64,000 nucleotides of DNA from Sipunculus nudus (taxonomy: Eukaryota; Annelida; Sipuncula; Golfingiida; Sipunculidae): positions 95,473,642-95,537,641 of the forward strand of contig CM049306.1 of the NCBI GenBank assembly GCA_026874595.1. The letters run 5' to 3'. Each line of letters begins with the position of its first letter. Within the stretch, counting starts at the first letter, position 1. The notes beneath the pieces are model-generated. The model worked only from the letters and a program-made list of their open reading frames with translations, made no database searches and was not told where the DNA came from. Both the position numbers and the translations under genes were made by a program. Below are positions 11,681 through 24,562 of the stretch, one piece after another.

Positions 11681-12092
11681 TACAATGGATGTTAAGGAGA
11701 CACTGAATGGTCAGATAGAATTGCAAATTTTGAGAGTATTATAAAAAAACTGAACCATTAAATGACATCAGTTCATGGGTTCCTGGAAGAATTTGATTTT
11801 AGCCTTGTCAGAAATTAAAATTTAGTGTGGCTGGTGCATGGGCTGCAGCTGAAGAAATACTGACTCAAAATGAAACTGCCATATGTTTTACCATTCACCG
11901 ACATACCTTGTCATGAAATGTAAGAATTCTATTTTTACCTTTTTATTAAGGTTTTGAACCCATTAATTCCAGCCAGAGTCCAGTTAAAGTGAAGGTTATT
12001 TAGTTTCATATCACAGAGATCCCTGTGATATCTTATATATGTTACATCAATATGTGTGATCATTGTTGTTATTTCTGATGGTACAGTGCTAA
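11681..12092. other. Non-coding AT-rich interval
   Basis: No gene or recognisable repeat is seen between the presumed CXXC1 3' end and the start of the duplicated segment at about 12093. Confidence 0.5.
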
Positions 12093-12804
12093 GGTTTGTA
12101 TATAATAAACAATGTATAAACATGTGTATTAAAGAATAAAAGTAAAAAAACACACTTAGAAATTGTTAATTATTAAGGAAAAAAGTAACACAGCCACTGG
12201 TTTGGATGACCTGTAAACACAACCTCCCAGCTAGAATGAATCAACAGTTGCCATATCATTTATCATTTTCCATGTAAAACATCTGTCCAAGCATTGCCAT
12301 TCTGTGTAAAGATGACATATTTTGACATTTGCTGTTGAAAATATCTCACTTTCTTCAGTGACATTGCAGCTTTAACTTTCTTTTTATAAGGGCCCTGCTT
12401 GAATAAGCGGGTGACCTGTAGTAATCACCCTGTCTGTCTGTCTGTCCGTTTCTCCACGGATTCATTTCCGGATGATAACTCCACTTCATTTAATTTCATA
12501 CTTGATAAATATATGGTCCACCCTTAAGGCAAGAAGTCTATTTATTTTGCGGTCAAGGTCATCTTACCCCCATCTTTAAACAGTTGTGGATGCATTTTAA
12601 GCAACTTTTCATTCCAGATCTTCCATCTTGCAAATATATCTCGCCTGACAGTAGGGGAAGATTCCTATTGAATTTTGGGTCCTAAGGTCAAAGGAGGCAG
12701 CTGTCCACAAATTCAGTTCCAAATGATAACTCAAGTATCGAATGACATATGGTTTTTAAACTTAAATTATATATGGGCAACCACTGAAGCAAGAAACCTG
12801 TAGA

Positions 12805-12830
12805 TTTCGGGGGGGGGGGGGGGGGGGGAG
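12805..12830 (+). repeat. Poly-G run
   Basis: An almost pure G tract of about 20 bases within the duplicated segment; the corresponding place in copy B lacks it. The length may be unreliable in the assembly. Confidence 0.9.
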
Positions 12831-13454
12831 GAATCAAAGGACAATGTCACAGGGGCCATCTGTCAATTTTTTTTTTTCCGAATGATAACTCCTCTAGACA
12901 TATGGATTTCAAACTTGACTTATATATGGCCCACCACTTATATATTTAACAAGAACTCTTGATTTTGGGGTCATGGTTTCAGAGGGCAGGGTCACAGCTC
13001 CCACCAATTTATAAAGGTTTAGATGCATTATAAGCCAAAATTTCATCCCAGACCTTTCATCTTGCACATATAGTTTACCTGCCATTAGGGGAACATCCCT
13101 AAATTTTCGGGTCACAAGGTCACAGGAGTCATCTGTCCATCGAAGATCAAGGTCACAGGACTATCCTACTGATTTATATGCTGACCAGGCTACAGTTTAA
13201 TGCATCAGATGTAATTATGCCTCTGTTGCTTGGGATACTCCACTCCTGTCCTTTCATACAAGAATATTACCAATTCAAATATTAACTTAAAAATATAAAA
13301 TCTAGGTTCAGATGTTTAAATATTGTTGTGGGTCGGTTCCCTCTGTCTCTGCATGTAATCAGGTCCTTAATTATATTTTGTCAAGCATCACTCAGCCCAT
13401 ACTGCAAGTCTATGGGCCTTTTGCATGACCCTTCCTGACCTGTCAGCATTCTTG

Positions 13455-14900
13455 TTTTAGCTTAGCTGACTGAAATTCATCTGAGCTATAGCAATCACAC
13501 ATTGTCCATCTGTCTGTCCATCCGTCCTTTAGCAGGGCACAAGTCATAACCACTGGTCCTTGAAACTTCTGTTTTAACATACAGGGAGGTAAAAAATCTC
13601 CTTGGACACCTGATAAAAAAATCTCCTTAGACACCTGGAATTTTATTTTCTGAGCGATGGAGCCTGTTTGTGCACCTGAGAATAATTTTTAAAATGATAA
13701 AAAAACTCCAGTATCTGTTTAACTAATGCATTGATTGCCATGATTCTTTCAAAGCATATTAATCATGGATAGTTTCATCAGTTTCTGAAGATTGGTGGCA
13801 CCACTTTTAATTTATGATTTTTATGCATTTTTTTTCTCTATTTTTGAAACCTTAAAATGAAGCAGTCTGGATTTTAACAGGGCACAAACTGTAACTGATT
13901 GACCTAGAAGCTTCTTACTGTACATCCAAGGAATTCCTTGGCATATCTCCTTGGAAACCTGCAATTAGGTCACGGTGACACATATGCTGCTAAAAATTAG
14001 CCGAACACATGATTTTGAGCTACAAGACAGTCAGATGGCGCACAAAATGTATCCATTTGGCCTAGAATTCTAATGTGACATCCTGGGTTAATATGTTCTT
14101 GGAAACCTGGCAAGGCACAAATTGTAACCATTAGACCTAGATTCTTCAAACATAATGTCCAAGGGGGTTCTTGGAAATACTTCTTGGAAACCTGAAACCA
14201 GGTCATGGTGACCTATATTCTGCAAGCGACTGGCCAAAATATTATTATGAGCACCCAGACAGTCAGGCAGGGTACAAAACTTTACTGTTGAACCTAGAAC
14301 CTTTTAACGTGACATCCTGGTAGGTCCTTGTCAAGTTTCCTTAGAACCTTTTAACGTGACATCCTGGTAGGTCCTTGTCAAGTTTCCTTTGAATCTTGAA
14401 ATCAGGTCACTGTGACCTATATTCTGTCAGCTACGAGTAGAAAAACCTAATTTTGAGCCACCAGAAAGTCAGACTGGGCACACATCTTAACTGTTGGATC
14501 TAGAAATGCCTTCTTAATGTAAAAGGGGGTCGTTTAAATGTCTCCTTCGACATTCAAAATAAGGTCACTGAAACCTATATTCTGTGAGCTATGAGAAAGA
14601 ACATGATACCCGATAAGTCAGATGGACACAAGTTGAAGCAGTTTGACGTAGAAACTTCTAACTTCCAGGGAGTACCTGATAAAATCTTCTTTGAAACCTT
14701 AAACGGGGTCACTGTTACATATTTTCTGAGGACTATGGAAAAAAAAACATGATATTGAGCACTCTAGAAGTCGTTCTACCCATTGTTCAAGGTCCCTTAA
14801 CATATATTTTTCACTAGGTCGTAACATCAATTATTAATACATACATCACCTGTATTTCATATTAAGCTGAGTGTTCTGGCCCATGGGCCACTAGTTTTTA
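13455..14900 (+). repeat. GTCCGTCC / TCATCTGAGCTATAG repeat block
   Basis: It opens with TTAGCTTAGCTGACTG and ATCTGAGCTATAGC followed by a CTGTCTGTCC stretch. It then repeats a motif like GGTCACTGTGACCTATATTCTG at irregular 145-230 bp intervals (near 13971, 14203, 14405, 14563 and 14708). It closes near the palindromic CCCATGGGCC at about 14880. The same opening and closing phrases recur at 17.05, 24.5, 33.1, 47.8 and 60.3-60.98 kb, so this is a dispersed family with no coding capacity seen. Confidence 0.7.
14295..14388 (+). repeat. 47-bp perfect tandem duplication
   Basis: Two adjacent identical 47-bp copies starting TAGAACCTTTTAACG. The paralogous segment at about 60.66 kb has no such doubling, so the event is recent and specific to copy A. 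Confidence 0.9.
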
Positions 14901-15609
14901 AATCTAAACTCCTGTTTATTTTTACCACTTTCTTTATTAATAATTGGCATCAGTCTAATCGACTCGTTTGGTCAGTGTCAGGGTGTCTTGGTCAAACCAG
15001 TTTTTGTTAACCTGCAACCAGCAGATGGCAGGTCATGCTGCTTCATGGACGCACTTGTGGGAGAATCGGTTGTAAAATCATATTCGAGGAGTGAAAGAAA
15101 AAAATAGTAGATTATTAATCGATCACTTTATATACCATCTATATTACCTTGAACTATGCTGTATAAGATTATACCTAAAATGTTGATCGAGTAAATTGAG
15201 TCTAACTTGTACATTACGCTGAAAGGTCAAGGTCATGACCGGGTTGTTGAAAGTCATTCATTGCAGAAGGTTGATTTTAAATGCTGTTCACTGTTTGTGC
15301 AACGTATTTCTTATATCTCTGACAAAATACGAATATGTTAAAGGGATTTCTTTAAAGTATATGAACTCTTTGGATTTTCATACATTATCGTATTTGATCG
15401 ATTATGCAAAATTACAATAGATTTAATCGCTTATGAAAGAAACGACCAATCATCGATATAATTGATTAACTGGCTCACAACTACAAAGTACCATTAGCTA
15501 GAGAGGGGCGTCTTGTTTGCCTGCCATTATGTTCACTTTATAACATTTTAAGTATGCTGAAGTGCAAATTATGGTGACTGTAATTTCAATATTATGTAAT
15601 TTAAACTTT

Positions 15610-15615
15610 TCTCTT

Positions 15616-15662
<47 letters not shown>
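15610..15662 (+). repeat. CT microsatellite
   Basis: About 50 bases of nearly pure CT. The paralogous position near 61.49 kb holds only a short, interrupted CT tract. Confidence 0.95.
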
Positions 15663-15663
<1 letters not shown>

Positions 15664-16074
15664 CTTTATAACACTCAGGGGGCACGTGCTTACACACCAA
15701 CACATATGCCCAATAATGCTATTGAAGAAGATGGTAACAAGACACCTAGCGGTTCATGTAAAATAAGATCCACTCCAATGGAGCACTGCTTGCTTGTAAC
15801 TTCTAACCAGTAATCGTGCAATGGTTTGAATTATTTTAATTTGACTAATAATGTTAAAGCTCCACCATGGATCCTAGTAGTCAGTTTATACTGGATATAT
15901 AGTTAGGGCATCTTTTTCTGAGGGTTTCATACGGAATATCCGAGGGCATATCGCGAAATTAAAACCCTCGTGAACAGGACAAAGAGGCAACAATAGTATC
16001 TGATGACACACATTTAGGAAAAGCTGGCAGACACAGCAGAATCTATGGTAGCTCGTATAGGACACAGAAAATTA

Positions 16075-17045
16075 TTGTATCCGCCAAAACAAAGTTTTGC
16101 GGATACTATGTTATTGACCGGGTTCCGTCGCCGCCGCCGCGTTCGTTTCCGGAGAACTCCTCTGAGACCAATGAACCAATTTTTCCGAAACTTGACCCAA
16201 TTATCAGGTCACTTGTGAACTGGTGCCTCACCATTTTGCACAGCGTCCATCTGTACATCTACCTTGGGTTAAAATCACTCATATCTCTGTAGTGACATCT
16301 GTAGTATACATCCTGGATAACTTTCTTGATTTTATAACTGGGGACGCCACCTACATTCACGTTCATGCTGCAGACGTCCATGTTTATAACTCAGGACTGG
16401 TTTGACGTATCTTCCTGAAATTTGCATGTGTTAAGACCTCACATAGCTCTTCATCATACACAAAACTGATGGCGCCACCTGCAACCATTTATGCTCAGCG
16501 TCCATCTGTTTGTCTGCTATGGGATAAAATCACTCATATCTCGGCAGTGGTTTGACTTATCTTCCTAAAATTTTGCATATGTATACATCTTGGATAGCTT
16601 GCTCGATTTTGTGGCAGGTGGCGCCACTTGCATTCACATTTACGGTGCAGAGATCCATGCTATCTCAGGACTGCTCTGACATATAGGCCTGATATTTTGC
16701 ATGATTATAGACCTTACATAGCTGTATAGCAAATACAAAACAAACTAACAACTATTATTGCAAGGTGTCCATCTGTTCATCTGCCTAGGGATAAATCACT
16801 CAAATCGCATCAGTGGTTTGACTTATCCACTTGCAATTTTGCATATGTATACATCATGGATAGTTTCTCATACAAATAACAGGTTGCACTACCTGCAATC
16901 ATATTTACGTGGCAGACATCCATGCTTATATGCAACACATCTCTCTCTATTTCCCCTTGGCACTCAATCCGTGCCTCACTTCACCCGTCCTCCTCTGATT
17001 TCGGCAGATACACGTAGTCGCTGTCGACGACCAGTATTCTAGTTT
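16075..17045 (+). repeat. About 270-bp tandem family with GCGCCACCTGCAATC
   Basis: Roughly three and a half imperfect units recur every 265-280 bp: the phrase GGATAGCTT or its variants occurs near 16313, 16590 and 16855. Each has GGTTTGACTTATCTTCCT, TTTTGCATATGTATACATC and a GCGCCACCTGCA motif. A single related unit lies at 1000-1330. The first 100 bases contain a (CCG)n-like stretch. No gene is seen. Confidence 0.75.
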
Positions 17046-18039
17046 TTAGGTCAGCTGACTATAAGTCATCGTAGCTATACTCGTGGTCCATTGCCCGTCT
17101 GTCCGTCTATCCGTTAGACTGGCCCGTTATATAACCGTTAGACCTATGATTCCAAAATTCGGCATACTATTAGATGTCCCCAAGATCTCCTTCCAACCCG
17201 AAAACTGGGTCACTGCGACTTCGTTCCTTCGAGAAATTAAGGAAAAACTTTAAAATTTCCATTGAAAACCTATTATCACACTTTAGGACTGCCTAATATC
17301 AAAACCACTCATCTGTTTTTCTTAATATTTACCAGAGGTATTCTCCTACATATTTTCTAATAACATGCAAGAAATTAAATCCGTTAATTGTGATCCCTTT
17401 AAGTTATGGGCCCGAACATAATGGACTTTGTAAAAAATCAGGAAAAATATTAACTCACTTAACATGAACATTTTTAAGCTAGAGATCTTTTGTCCAAGTA
17501 TATAACTTTGTTTAATTAAGGTTCAATTGTATACCCAAATATTTGATCTGAAATTTGTATTTTTTTAAGTTATAAGCATAAAAATCAAATCAGTACCGTT
17601 ATCATTAAATTATGAAATTTTTCTTATAAGCACTGTTAAAATAACTTTCGTATGCTGTATGCTGTGGATTTAAGCTATTAAAGTCTGAAATTTTAAAGCA
17701 TTTTCTATAATCAGTTGTGTAATATTGCAGATGTTAAACTTGAAAACGATTTGATATAATAAAAAAATCAAGAAATATTTGAAACTTCATATATTATCAG
17801 CTATGTTTGTCTACCAGTGTGTCTGTCTTTTTTTAAATATTAAGTAATTGTAAATGAACTTTTTTTATCCTGTAAGCATTGTTCAATTTAATGAAAATCC
17901 TCTGTATATATACTTAAATAATACAGAGATGATGTAACTCCCAGCATTCCAGGAAATCCGTAAGAACACGGCACTACTCGACGACACGCTGCGGGGGGGG
18001 GGGGGGGGTAAACCTATGTTGTTGGAGTCATCTGACACG

Positions 18040-18620
18040 ACATAGTACCAATATTCAAGCCGTATTCTAAAGCTACTTAAAGAGAAGCCGTGGGCCCTTC
18101 ACAGCTCTCCTGTTACAAGTGGAGAATAACTTCTGAATTTCTCAAAGTTGCTGTTAAACCCTAACGCCGGCTTTACCAACGAGAACAAGTTGAGTAACAG
18201 CTGTGGTCTACACCCTAAGGCTAGCTATACTGACGTGCACAGGTTACAGACGTTACGTTTCTGAGTACAATCACTGAGTATGGACCAAGTTCTCCGCAAA
18301 GATCCCTGTTATATATCCTATAACTCTCGGTATTAAACTTCCCGGGTCTGGGCACCAATGCGTGTCTCTCAGTAAATGTGCCCCTTACCGGTGCCCTTGA
18401 AAAAAAGGCTGACCTTGCCAAGAGACTGCCCGGATTCTCTTTGGTTTCACCTAGTAAATCAGAGATGGTATGTTTTTTTTTATGGCGGACTCATCGAATC
18501 GGTACTCCAATACACAACAAAACACAAGCCAGTGGCTAAGCAACAAAGATTATATTAAAAGTTAATTTCTAAATTTAAAACCACCTACCAGATAGGGTTC
18601 CCAGGGTATTACGCACTACA
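18040..18620 (+). repeat. Dispersed repeat family (copies at 36535-36655 and 41848-42415)
   Basis: It shares long blocks with the sequence flanking the DIRS element: CTAAAGCTACTTAAAGAGAA, TCAAAGTTGCTGTTAAA, GTGCACAGGTTACAGAC, TTACCGGTG and CAACAAAGATTATATTAAAA. It ends near CCAGATAGGGT. It is preceded by a poly-G run (about 17994-18008). No convincing coding capacity is seen. Confidence 0.75.
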
Positions 18621-20336
18621 TGAATTTCACTGATTGCATACAAAAACAAGGAACCCATGGGTCACGTCGCTCAGCTGAATTTTGAAAATTTGGCAAATAC
18701 AAAATATACTCATTTCTTTTCTTTTTTTAATATAATTATCAGCATTTGAAAAGCTAAGAGGAAATGGTTGCTTACAGGTGGTAATCAAACATAAACTATC
18801 TTTGCTGAACTAATACTGTGCACTTTTATGGTCTTAATGAAAGATGCAGGAGCCTTTCGTTATTAAATATTTCTAGCAGTATCATTATTTCAGATATGTG
18901 ACAGTAATATGTGCAAAGAGATAACTATGGGAATGTATGAACAACAGTCATTTATAGAATAAGGAAGAAAGTGGAGATGAGTAGAAGTATTATAATAAAC
19001 ATTTAATTTATAAACTGAAATAAAATGGTATTAAAAAATAAATACTTTCCATTTTCAAATAATTAAAATTAAAACTGAAAAGTTTATTTTTTTTTACTGT
19101 GTAATACATGAAAAGTTATGGCCTCAAACCATCTAATAAAGCAATAACCAAAAAAAAATATTAAGTGCTTAAAAAGTTGAAATGAAAGGATACAATTGAC
19201 AAAAAAATAATGTGTTCAAATTATTATATAATTCTGAAAACAGGTTTAACATTTCAATATGCAAATTCAAAACAATCATGGCTTAAAGTACCACCTATCA
19301 TGGTTTTAATATATCATTTATGAGACAAAAAACCCAGCTATATACTTAAGATAAAGATTGCAGAACTCTTGCATTGATTCTACACATTAAAAATAAAACA
19401 GGATTGTTAATGACTCTTAGTGTCTTACTGCCACTATTAAACTTTAAATTGTGTCAACTAGTAATTATCAAAATCAAATATTTTATCACATTTATAAAAT
19501 TAAATAAAAAATTATAACTTTGCTATATGTAGAGCATGGGACTGACTGACTGAAGAAGAAGCAGTCCCTAAACAAATATTTTGAATAAATAAAAAATACA
19601 AAATTCATCAACAGTACCAAAAAAATATGAAATTATAAGATTAATTTTGTTCATTTTCCTGTCAACCGGAAAGGATTGGGTGGAGAGAGAAAGAGAAGGA
19701 GAGAGTGACAGAGAGAGGGGGGGGGGGGGGGGTCAAAGTGGTGCTCACTATAGGCAGCCTGCCCTAGAATCAGCCAGCTGCCCAAGTATCTAACATAACA
19801 GACCAAGCAGGGTGCATGGCAACAACACCTAGACGGTAATCTTGCCTGAAGTAACATGGTCTTTTAAAACTTCAATAGAAGCTGCAGTTTTTGATCAACT
19901 GCTTTCTCATTTCATATTATGAAAGCTGAAAACCATATATGTCCATCATATGAAAATTAATTTAAGATTGCTTACATGAGAAAAGTGCTCTGGCTTAAGT
20001 TGGGTAATTTCAGGTAATGATTTTACAAAATAATTTATATGCTAATAGCATAAAAAGTTGCAAAATACTGATCAAATTGTTTGCATACAATTAAATCTTG
20101 ATTAAATATAGTTCTGTGCTTGAAAAAGGTTCTCTAGCATCAACAGTTATCATGTTAGGCAAATGATATCGTTCCTGGTTTTTTACAAGGTACATTATAT
20201 ATGTTGATGCCCATAGCTTCTATAAATTACGCAATACTAACCTAATTTCTGGCATGTGCATAGGAAATATTTGGAGGTTATGCAAAATATAAAAATATGA
20301 AAATATAAGATTGGTCTTGTTTATTAAGCCAGTCTT

Positions 20337-20382
<46 letters not shown>

Positions 20383-23200
20383 CACATTCAACAGTGCTTA
20401 TAGGAAAAAAAGTTTATTCATAATTATTAAATATTTAATGATAAATAGAGATGTAGAGACAGAGCTGATCACTTCATGTCCCATTCTGCTGAATATATGT
20501 TCAATTCAATTCAATTTTTTTATTTCATTATTTTTTTCTTATTTAATAAATCCTTATAAAGTTGCTATATAACTAATGGGCCAGTCCAAATGTGCAAGGG
20601 CCCAATGGTGGGTGGGGGGGGGGGGGAGGGGGGGGGGGGAGGTTAATTGGTGGGAGTTACAACACCTCTGCATATACACACAGGATATGAAATTTTAAAT
20701 TCAGACAGAGATGTGGCAAACAAAGCCAAACACTTTATTTCATATTCTGCTGAGGCAGGAAAATAATGAACAAATGTTTGCATAAGATCCTCATTCTTTT
20801 CATTACATCAACTTTTCTTTCAAGTTGATAAATTTTATACATTTGCAATATAACATATATATGAATATATAAATTGATTCACAATTCTACATTGCATCAC
20901 TATTTATCCCTTATTAAGTCAGATAACAACACATTATGCATACACATGTATTTATTTATTAGCACAAACATATATTTTATAAATTTGCAAAACAATTAAT
21001 ATCTGAAAATTTAACTTGATTCAGAATTTAAAATCCTAAAGTGCACCTTTATTTATCCATAATTTGGCTAAGATATTGTCAAATTATGCTTCCTGATTGG
21101 TGTAATTATATTTTAATTTGTTAATATTACCTAAAAGGAAATTAATTTCTTTTAAAATGCTACATTATCACAACATGGCATTATGGATTACTCCTTCATT
21201 TTGAACAGTTTTGAACAATGGAGTGGAAACAGCTTCACAATTAAGGAAATACATTTCACACAATAACCATATTTGCATTACACCTGTGACCCCTGCTCCC
21301 CAGTGACCCATAACGAATCAGCTAAGCAGAGAGAACTGCACTCTGAAACCGCCACTGTGATGTAACAGGAATGACATTTTACAAAGTTGCTTTAAATTCT
21401 GTAAACAAGGGACCCATGGGTCACGGCGCTCAGCTGATCGTGATTGGACTATAAATGTTTCTCCACTGTGATACTATATCGAGTCGATAAAGCTTATGAA
21501 TATCATGTACATGTTAGGCTATTATAAAGGAATGTAATGTAATATGTGAGTAAATGATAAATGAAATTACCTGACTGATGGATTAATAGAGTCAAATAAA
21601 GTGGTTATTTTTTATTTATTTAGGAGGGGTTGAAAATTGTGATATATTTGAGCAAATATGAATGCAATGACAGCAGTAATAAGCAGTAGTAGAATGATGA
21701 TAAGGCTATTTGTTGAAGGATGTAAAGTGTATGGTAGTCTGCAAGCGTTCAATTTGACAGATATGATGTTATGATTAACTATGCTGATGAAGTGATTTAT
21801 GAATATGTGACTGTATGACACAATATCTCTTTAGTCTTGACAAGGTACATTATTGTGATGCCCACTATGTCTACATATTACACAATATTGACATAATTTC
21901 TGGCATGTACATAGGTACCTATGGACGAATAGTTATACAAAATATTAAAGTATGAATATATCTGATTCATCTTGTTCTTGCTTACTGAGGCTGACTTTGG
22001 GATGGGGTTCGGAGAAGGGAAAAGTGAGGGCAGCACGCAGGTGGATGTAGAAATATTCTATTGTAATGTTTTTCATTTATATAAGAATATGAAAAGCTAA
22101 GAGGAAAGGGGCCCTCCTACTTGGATATAGTAAAGTTCTAAATATATGATTGCAAACTAATACTCTGACAAGACTGTCATGAAGAAAAACAGTAAAGGTT
22201 TTGAGATACTGTGTCGCATACGAAAATTTATAGTTGGACAGGCAAGTGGACAGAATGGACTAATACCTTTATTTCACTTTCAAGAGAATAATGCATTTAA
22301 GTTTAAATATAATCCTATTTTTTTAAGCAGATCCACTTTTTCCATTAAGAAGTTTTTATCTGAATCATTTTTTTTATTTACAGGTTTATAAATTTTTAAT
22401 TAAAAAACCTGAAAATAAAAGTTAAAATATTAGAATTGTTGCAAAAGTTGCAATCATTATATATACATAGTAAAAAACATTGGGTCATATTATGCATACA
22501 CATATATTTTATTATTTTTAAATCATATATGTTTAAACTGATTTTAAAAGAAAATAATGCCACAACACGGCATCTACAAGAATATTCCTTAAATCACTAT
22601 TAAAAAGTTTTGCACATTGGAGTTTTCAGGACATGCTTAATTTTATTCACCAAAATAAAATAAAAGTAAATTTGATAAAATAAAACATCTTTTCAAATAA
22701 AGTATACACACTGTTGGTTGAATGAGGGAAAACAATATCATTGTGCTAATTACTATCCCAGTTTTAATTAATTACTGGAATTAATAGTCAATTTCACACC
22801 TGGTGAAGTTTTTACTCTTCTGAAGTAAGGAATTACTTATCTCATGAACATCCACACTTTCACAGCAATACACCACTTTGTGGACACAATTAATTGTACA
22901 CTTTAATCATTGTAACCCTGGTGGTACAATACAAAATCTTAAATGTAGCATGTCCAAGAATAAAATAAAATACAGAAAAATTATAACATTCATCTAGTTT
23001 ATGCACCAGCTGGGGGGGGGGGGGGGGATAAGTGCAGGGCAAAGGGGAAGCCTGCTAGTAGTGGCCAAGCTGGGCCAAGGTAAGCTGCCTGGGGTGGGTT
23101 ACATAATGCAAGTGAAGGCTGTACTACTAGGTGGGCTAGATGTAAACAACACTTGACATGGTGTATGAAAACATGAATAAAAGCTATTCATTCCAAACAA
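18621..23200. other. AT-rich non-coding sequence with simple repeats
   Basis: No gene is recognised. It contains an AG microsatellite (20339-20378), G-rich runs (19718-19733, 20611-20642, 23012-23027) and two ACCCATGGGTCAC motifs followed by CGCTCAGCTGA (about 18657 and 21411) that mark ends of the dispersed family. Fragments of the 660-bp unit described at 23.2 kb occur at about 20010-20330 and 21840-21990. Confidence 0.6.
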
Positions 23201-23209
23201 TTTCTTTTG

Positions 23210-24440
23210 AACGTTCAGATTTTAAAAGATTAAATCCTTATGCATATATGCTGGGAAAATTAAATCAACAGTGCCAAAGTTGGACAAAATTTAAGGTATT
23301 GATTTTTTATTTATGCTAATAACTTGAAAAATTTGCAAAATTCAAATCTAATTTTGGGTAAACAATTGAATCTTGATTAAATAAAGTTATATTCCTGAAA
23401 AAAAGTCTCTAGGTTCAGCAATTCTCATGTAAGTGAGTAAATATATTTCCTGATTTTTTAAAAAATTGCATTATGTTTTGGCCCATAACTTCAAAATAAT
23501 ACCCAATACTGACCTAATTTTTGGTATGTTCATAGAAAATGTATAAAAGAATGTGATTACTAAATACGATCAAAAACAGATCAGTGGTTTTGATATTAGG
23601 CAGCCTTGAAGTGTAACAATGGCTTTTTTTTTATGGAAAACAGAGTTTTTTTCCTTAATATCTCGAAGGAAAAAACTCCTAATGACCCAATTTTCGGTAT
23701 GGTAGGAGATTTTGGGGACATCTAAAATTATGTCAACAGCCTGGGGAGCATAGAGATGTGCACTGAATGACCTACAGTCATCAAAGTGGACTGCCTGACA
23801 ATGTAAGGGAATACAACAAGAGCCTCCGAAAAAAAAAAATAACTAGCCTAATTTTGCAGCTTTTATTTTCAAATTTCAGATTTTTACAGATTAAATCCTT
23901 ATGTATACATGGTGTGAAAATTAAACCCACAGTACTTACAGGAAAAAAACGTGCCATGGCCAAAGTTGGGCAAAATTTAAGGTACCAATTTAATATTTTT
24001 GCCAATATTTAAAAAAATTTAACAAATTTTGATCTAATTTTTGGTATACAATTAAATTTTTATTAATTAAAGTTGTATTACTGAAAAAAAAAGTCCCTAC
24101 CTTTAACACTTTTGGTCTTAAGTGACCAAATATCTTCCTGATTTTTTTACAAAATCCATTATGTTTGGGCCCATAACTTTTTTAAATTATATAATACTGA
24201 CTTAATATCTGGCATGTACATAGGAACTATATAGAGGAATATTTATGGTAAATATGAAGAAAACCAGATGAGTGGTTTTGATATTAGGCAGTCCTGAAGT
24301 GTGAAAATAGATTTCTAATAAAAAAATGAGGTTTTTCCTTAATATCTCAAAGGAACGAAGTCCTATTGACCCAATTTTTGGCATGGTAGGAGATTATGGG
24401 GACATCTAACTGTATGCCGAAAGTCAGATTCGTAGGTCCA
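23210..24440 (+). repeat. Two tandem units of about 660 bp
   Basis: TTAAATCCTTATGCATATATG near 23227 and its match near 23890 mark equivalent points. Each unit continues through AAAATTTAAGGTA, TTTTTGGTAT and GTGGTTTTGATATTAGGCAG and ends with CCAATTTT(C/T)GG(T/C)ATGGTAGG. A single related unit is at 32.72-33.11 kb. AT-rich, no ORF of note. Confidence 0.8.
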
Positions 24441-24562
24441 ACGGTGTCGAAACGTGCCAGTCTTACGGACGGACATCCAGACGGACGGACGGACGGACAG
24501 ACAGGCGGACGGACAATGGACCATGACTATAGCTCAGATGACTTATAGTCAGCTGAGCTAAA

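Larger units (their letters stand above)
12093..16065 (+). repeat. Segmental duplication 1, copy A (paralogue at about 57630-61945)
   Basis: The two segments are in the same orientation and collinear. They share TGTAAACACAACCTCC, then an AGGTCA-type block, a GTCCGTCC block, TTGCAGAAGGTTGATTTT, a CT microsatellite and TTTATACTGGATATA. Similarity stops at about 16065, where this copy enters GTATCCGCCAAAACAAAG. Copy A lacks the LINE present in copy B, so it is the empty site (around 12915). Within it, 12380-13210 is related to the 144-bp family and 13455-14900 is a block of degenerate 150-230 bp repeats. No conserved protein is seen; the small frame after the CT run differs too much between copies to look selected. 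Confidence 0.85.
17043..24562. repeat. 7.5-kb region bounded by inverted arms of a dispersed repeat family
   Basis: The left arm (about 17043-17470) and right arm (about 24120-24562) are inverted copies. Both run inward from TCAGCTGACTATAAGTCAT through GTCCGTCC, TTAGATGTCCCCA, CCTAATATCAAAACCACTC and TTATGGGCCC. Between them is AT-rich sequence with several related fragments in the right-arm orientation (20.0-20.33, 21.84-21.99, 23.2-24.4 kb) and an unrelated repeat at 18.04-18.62 kb. No transposase or other coding region is visible, so it is either a non-autonomous element with nested insertions or two elements in inverted orientation. Confidence 0.6.

Noticed and set aside
15562-15813. ORF with a Leu-Ser run, and its paralogue at 61479-61682
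   Set aside because: The Leu-Ser part is the CT microsatellite, and the remaining 50 residues differ at roughly one in three positions between paralogues with no sign of constraint.
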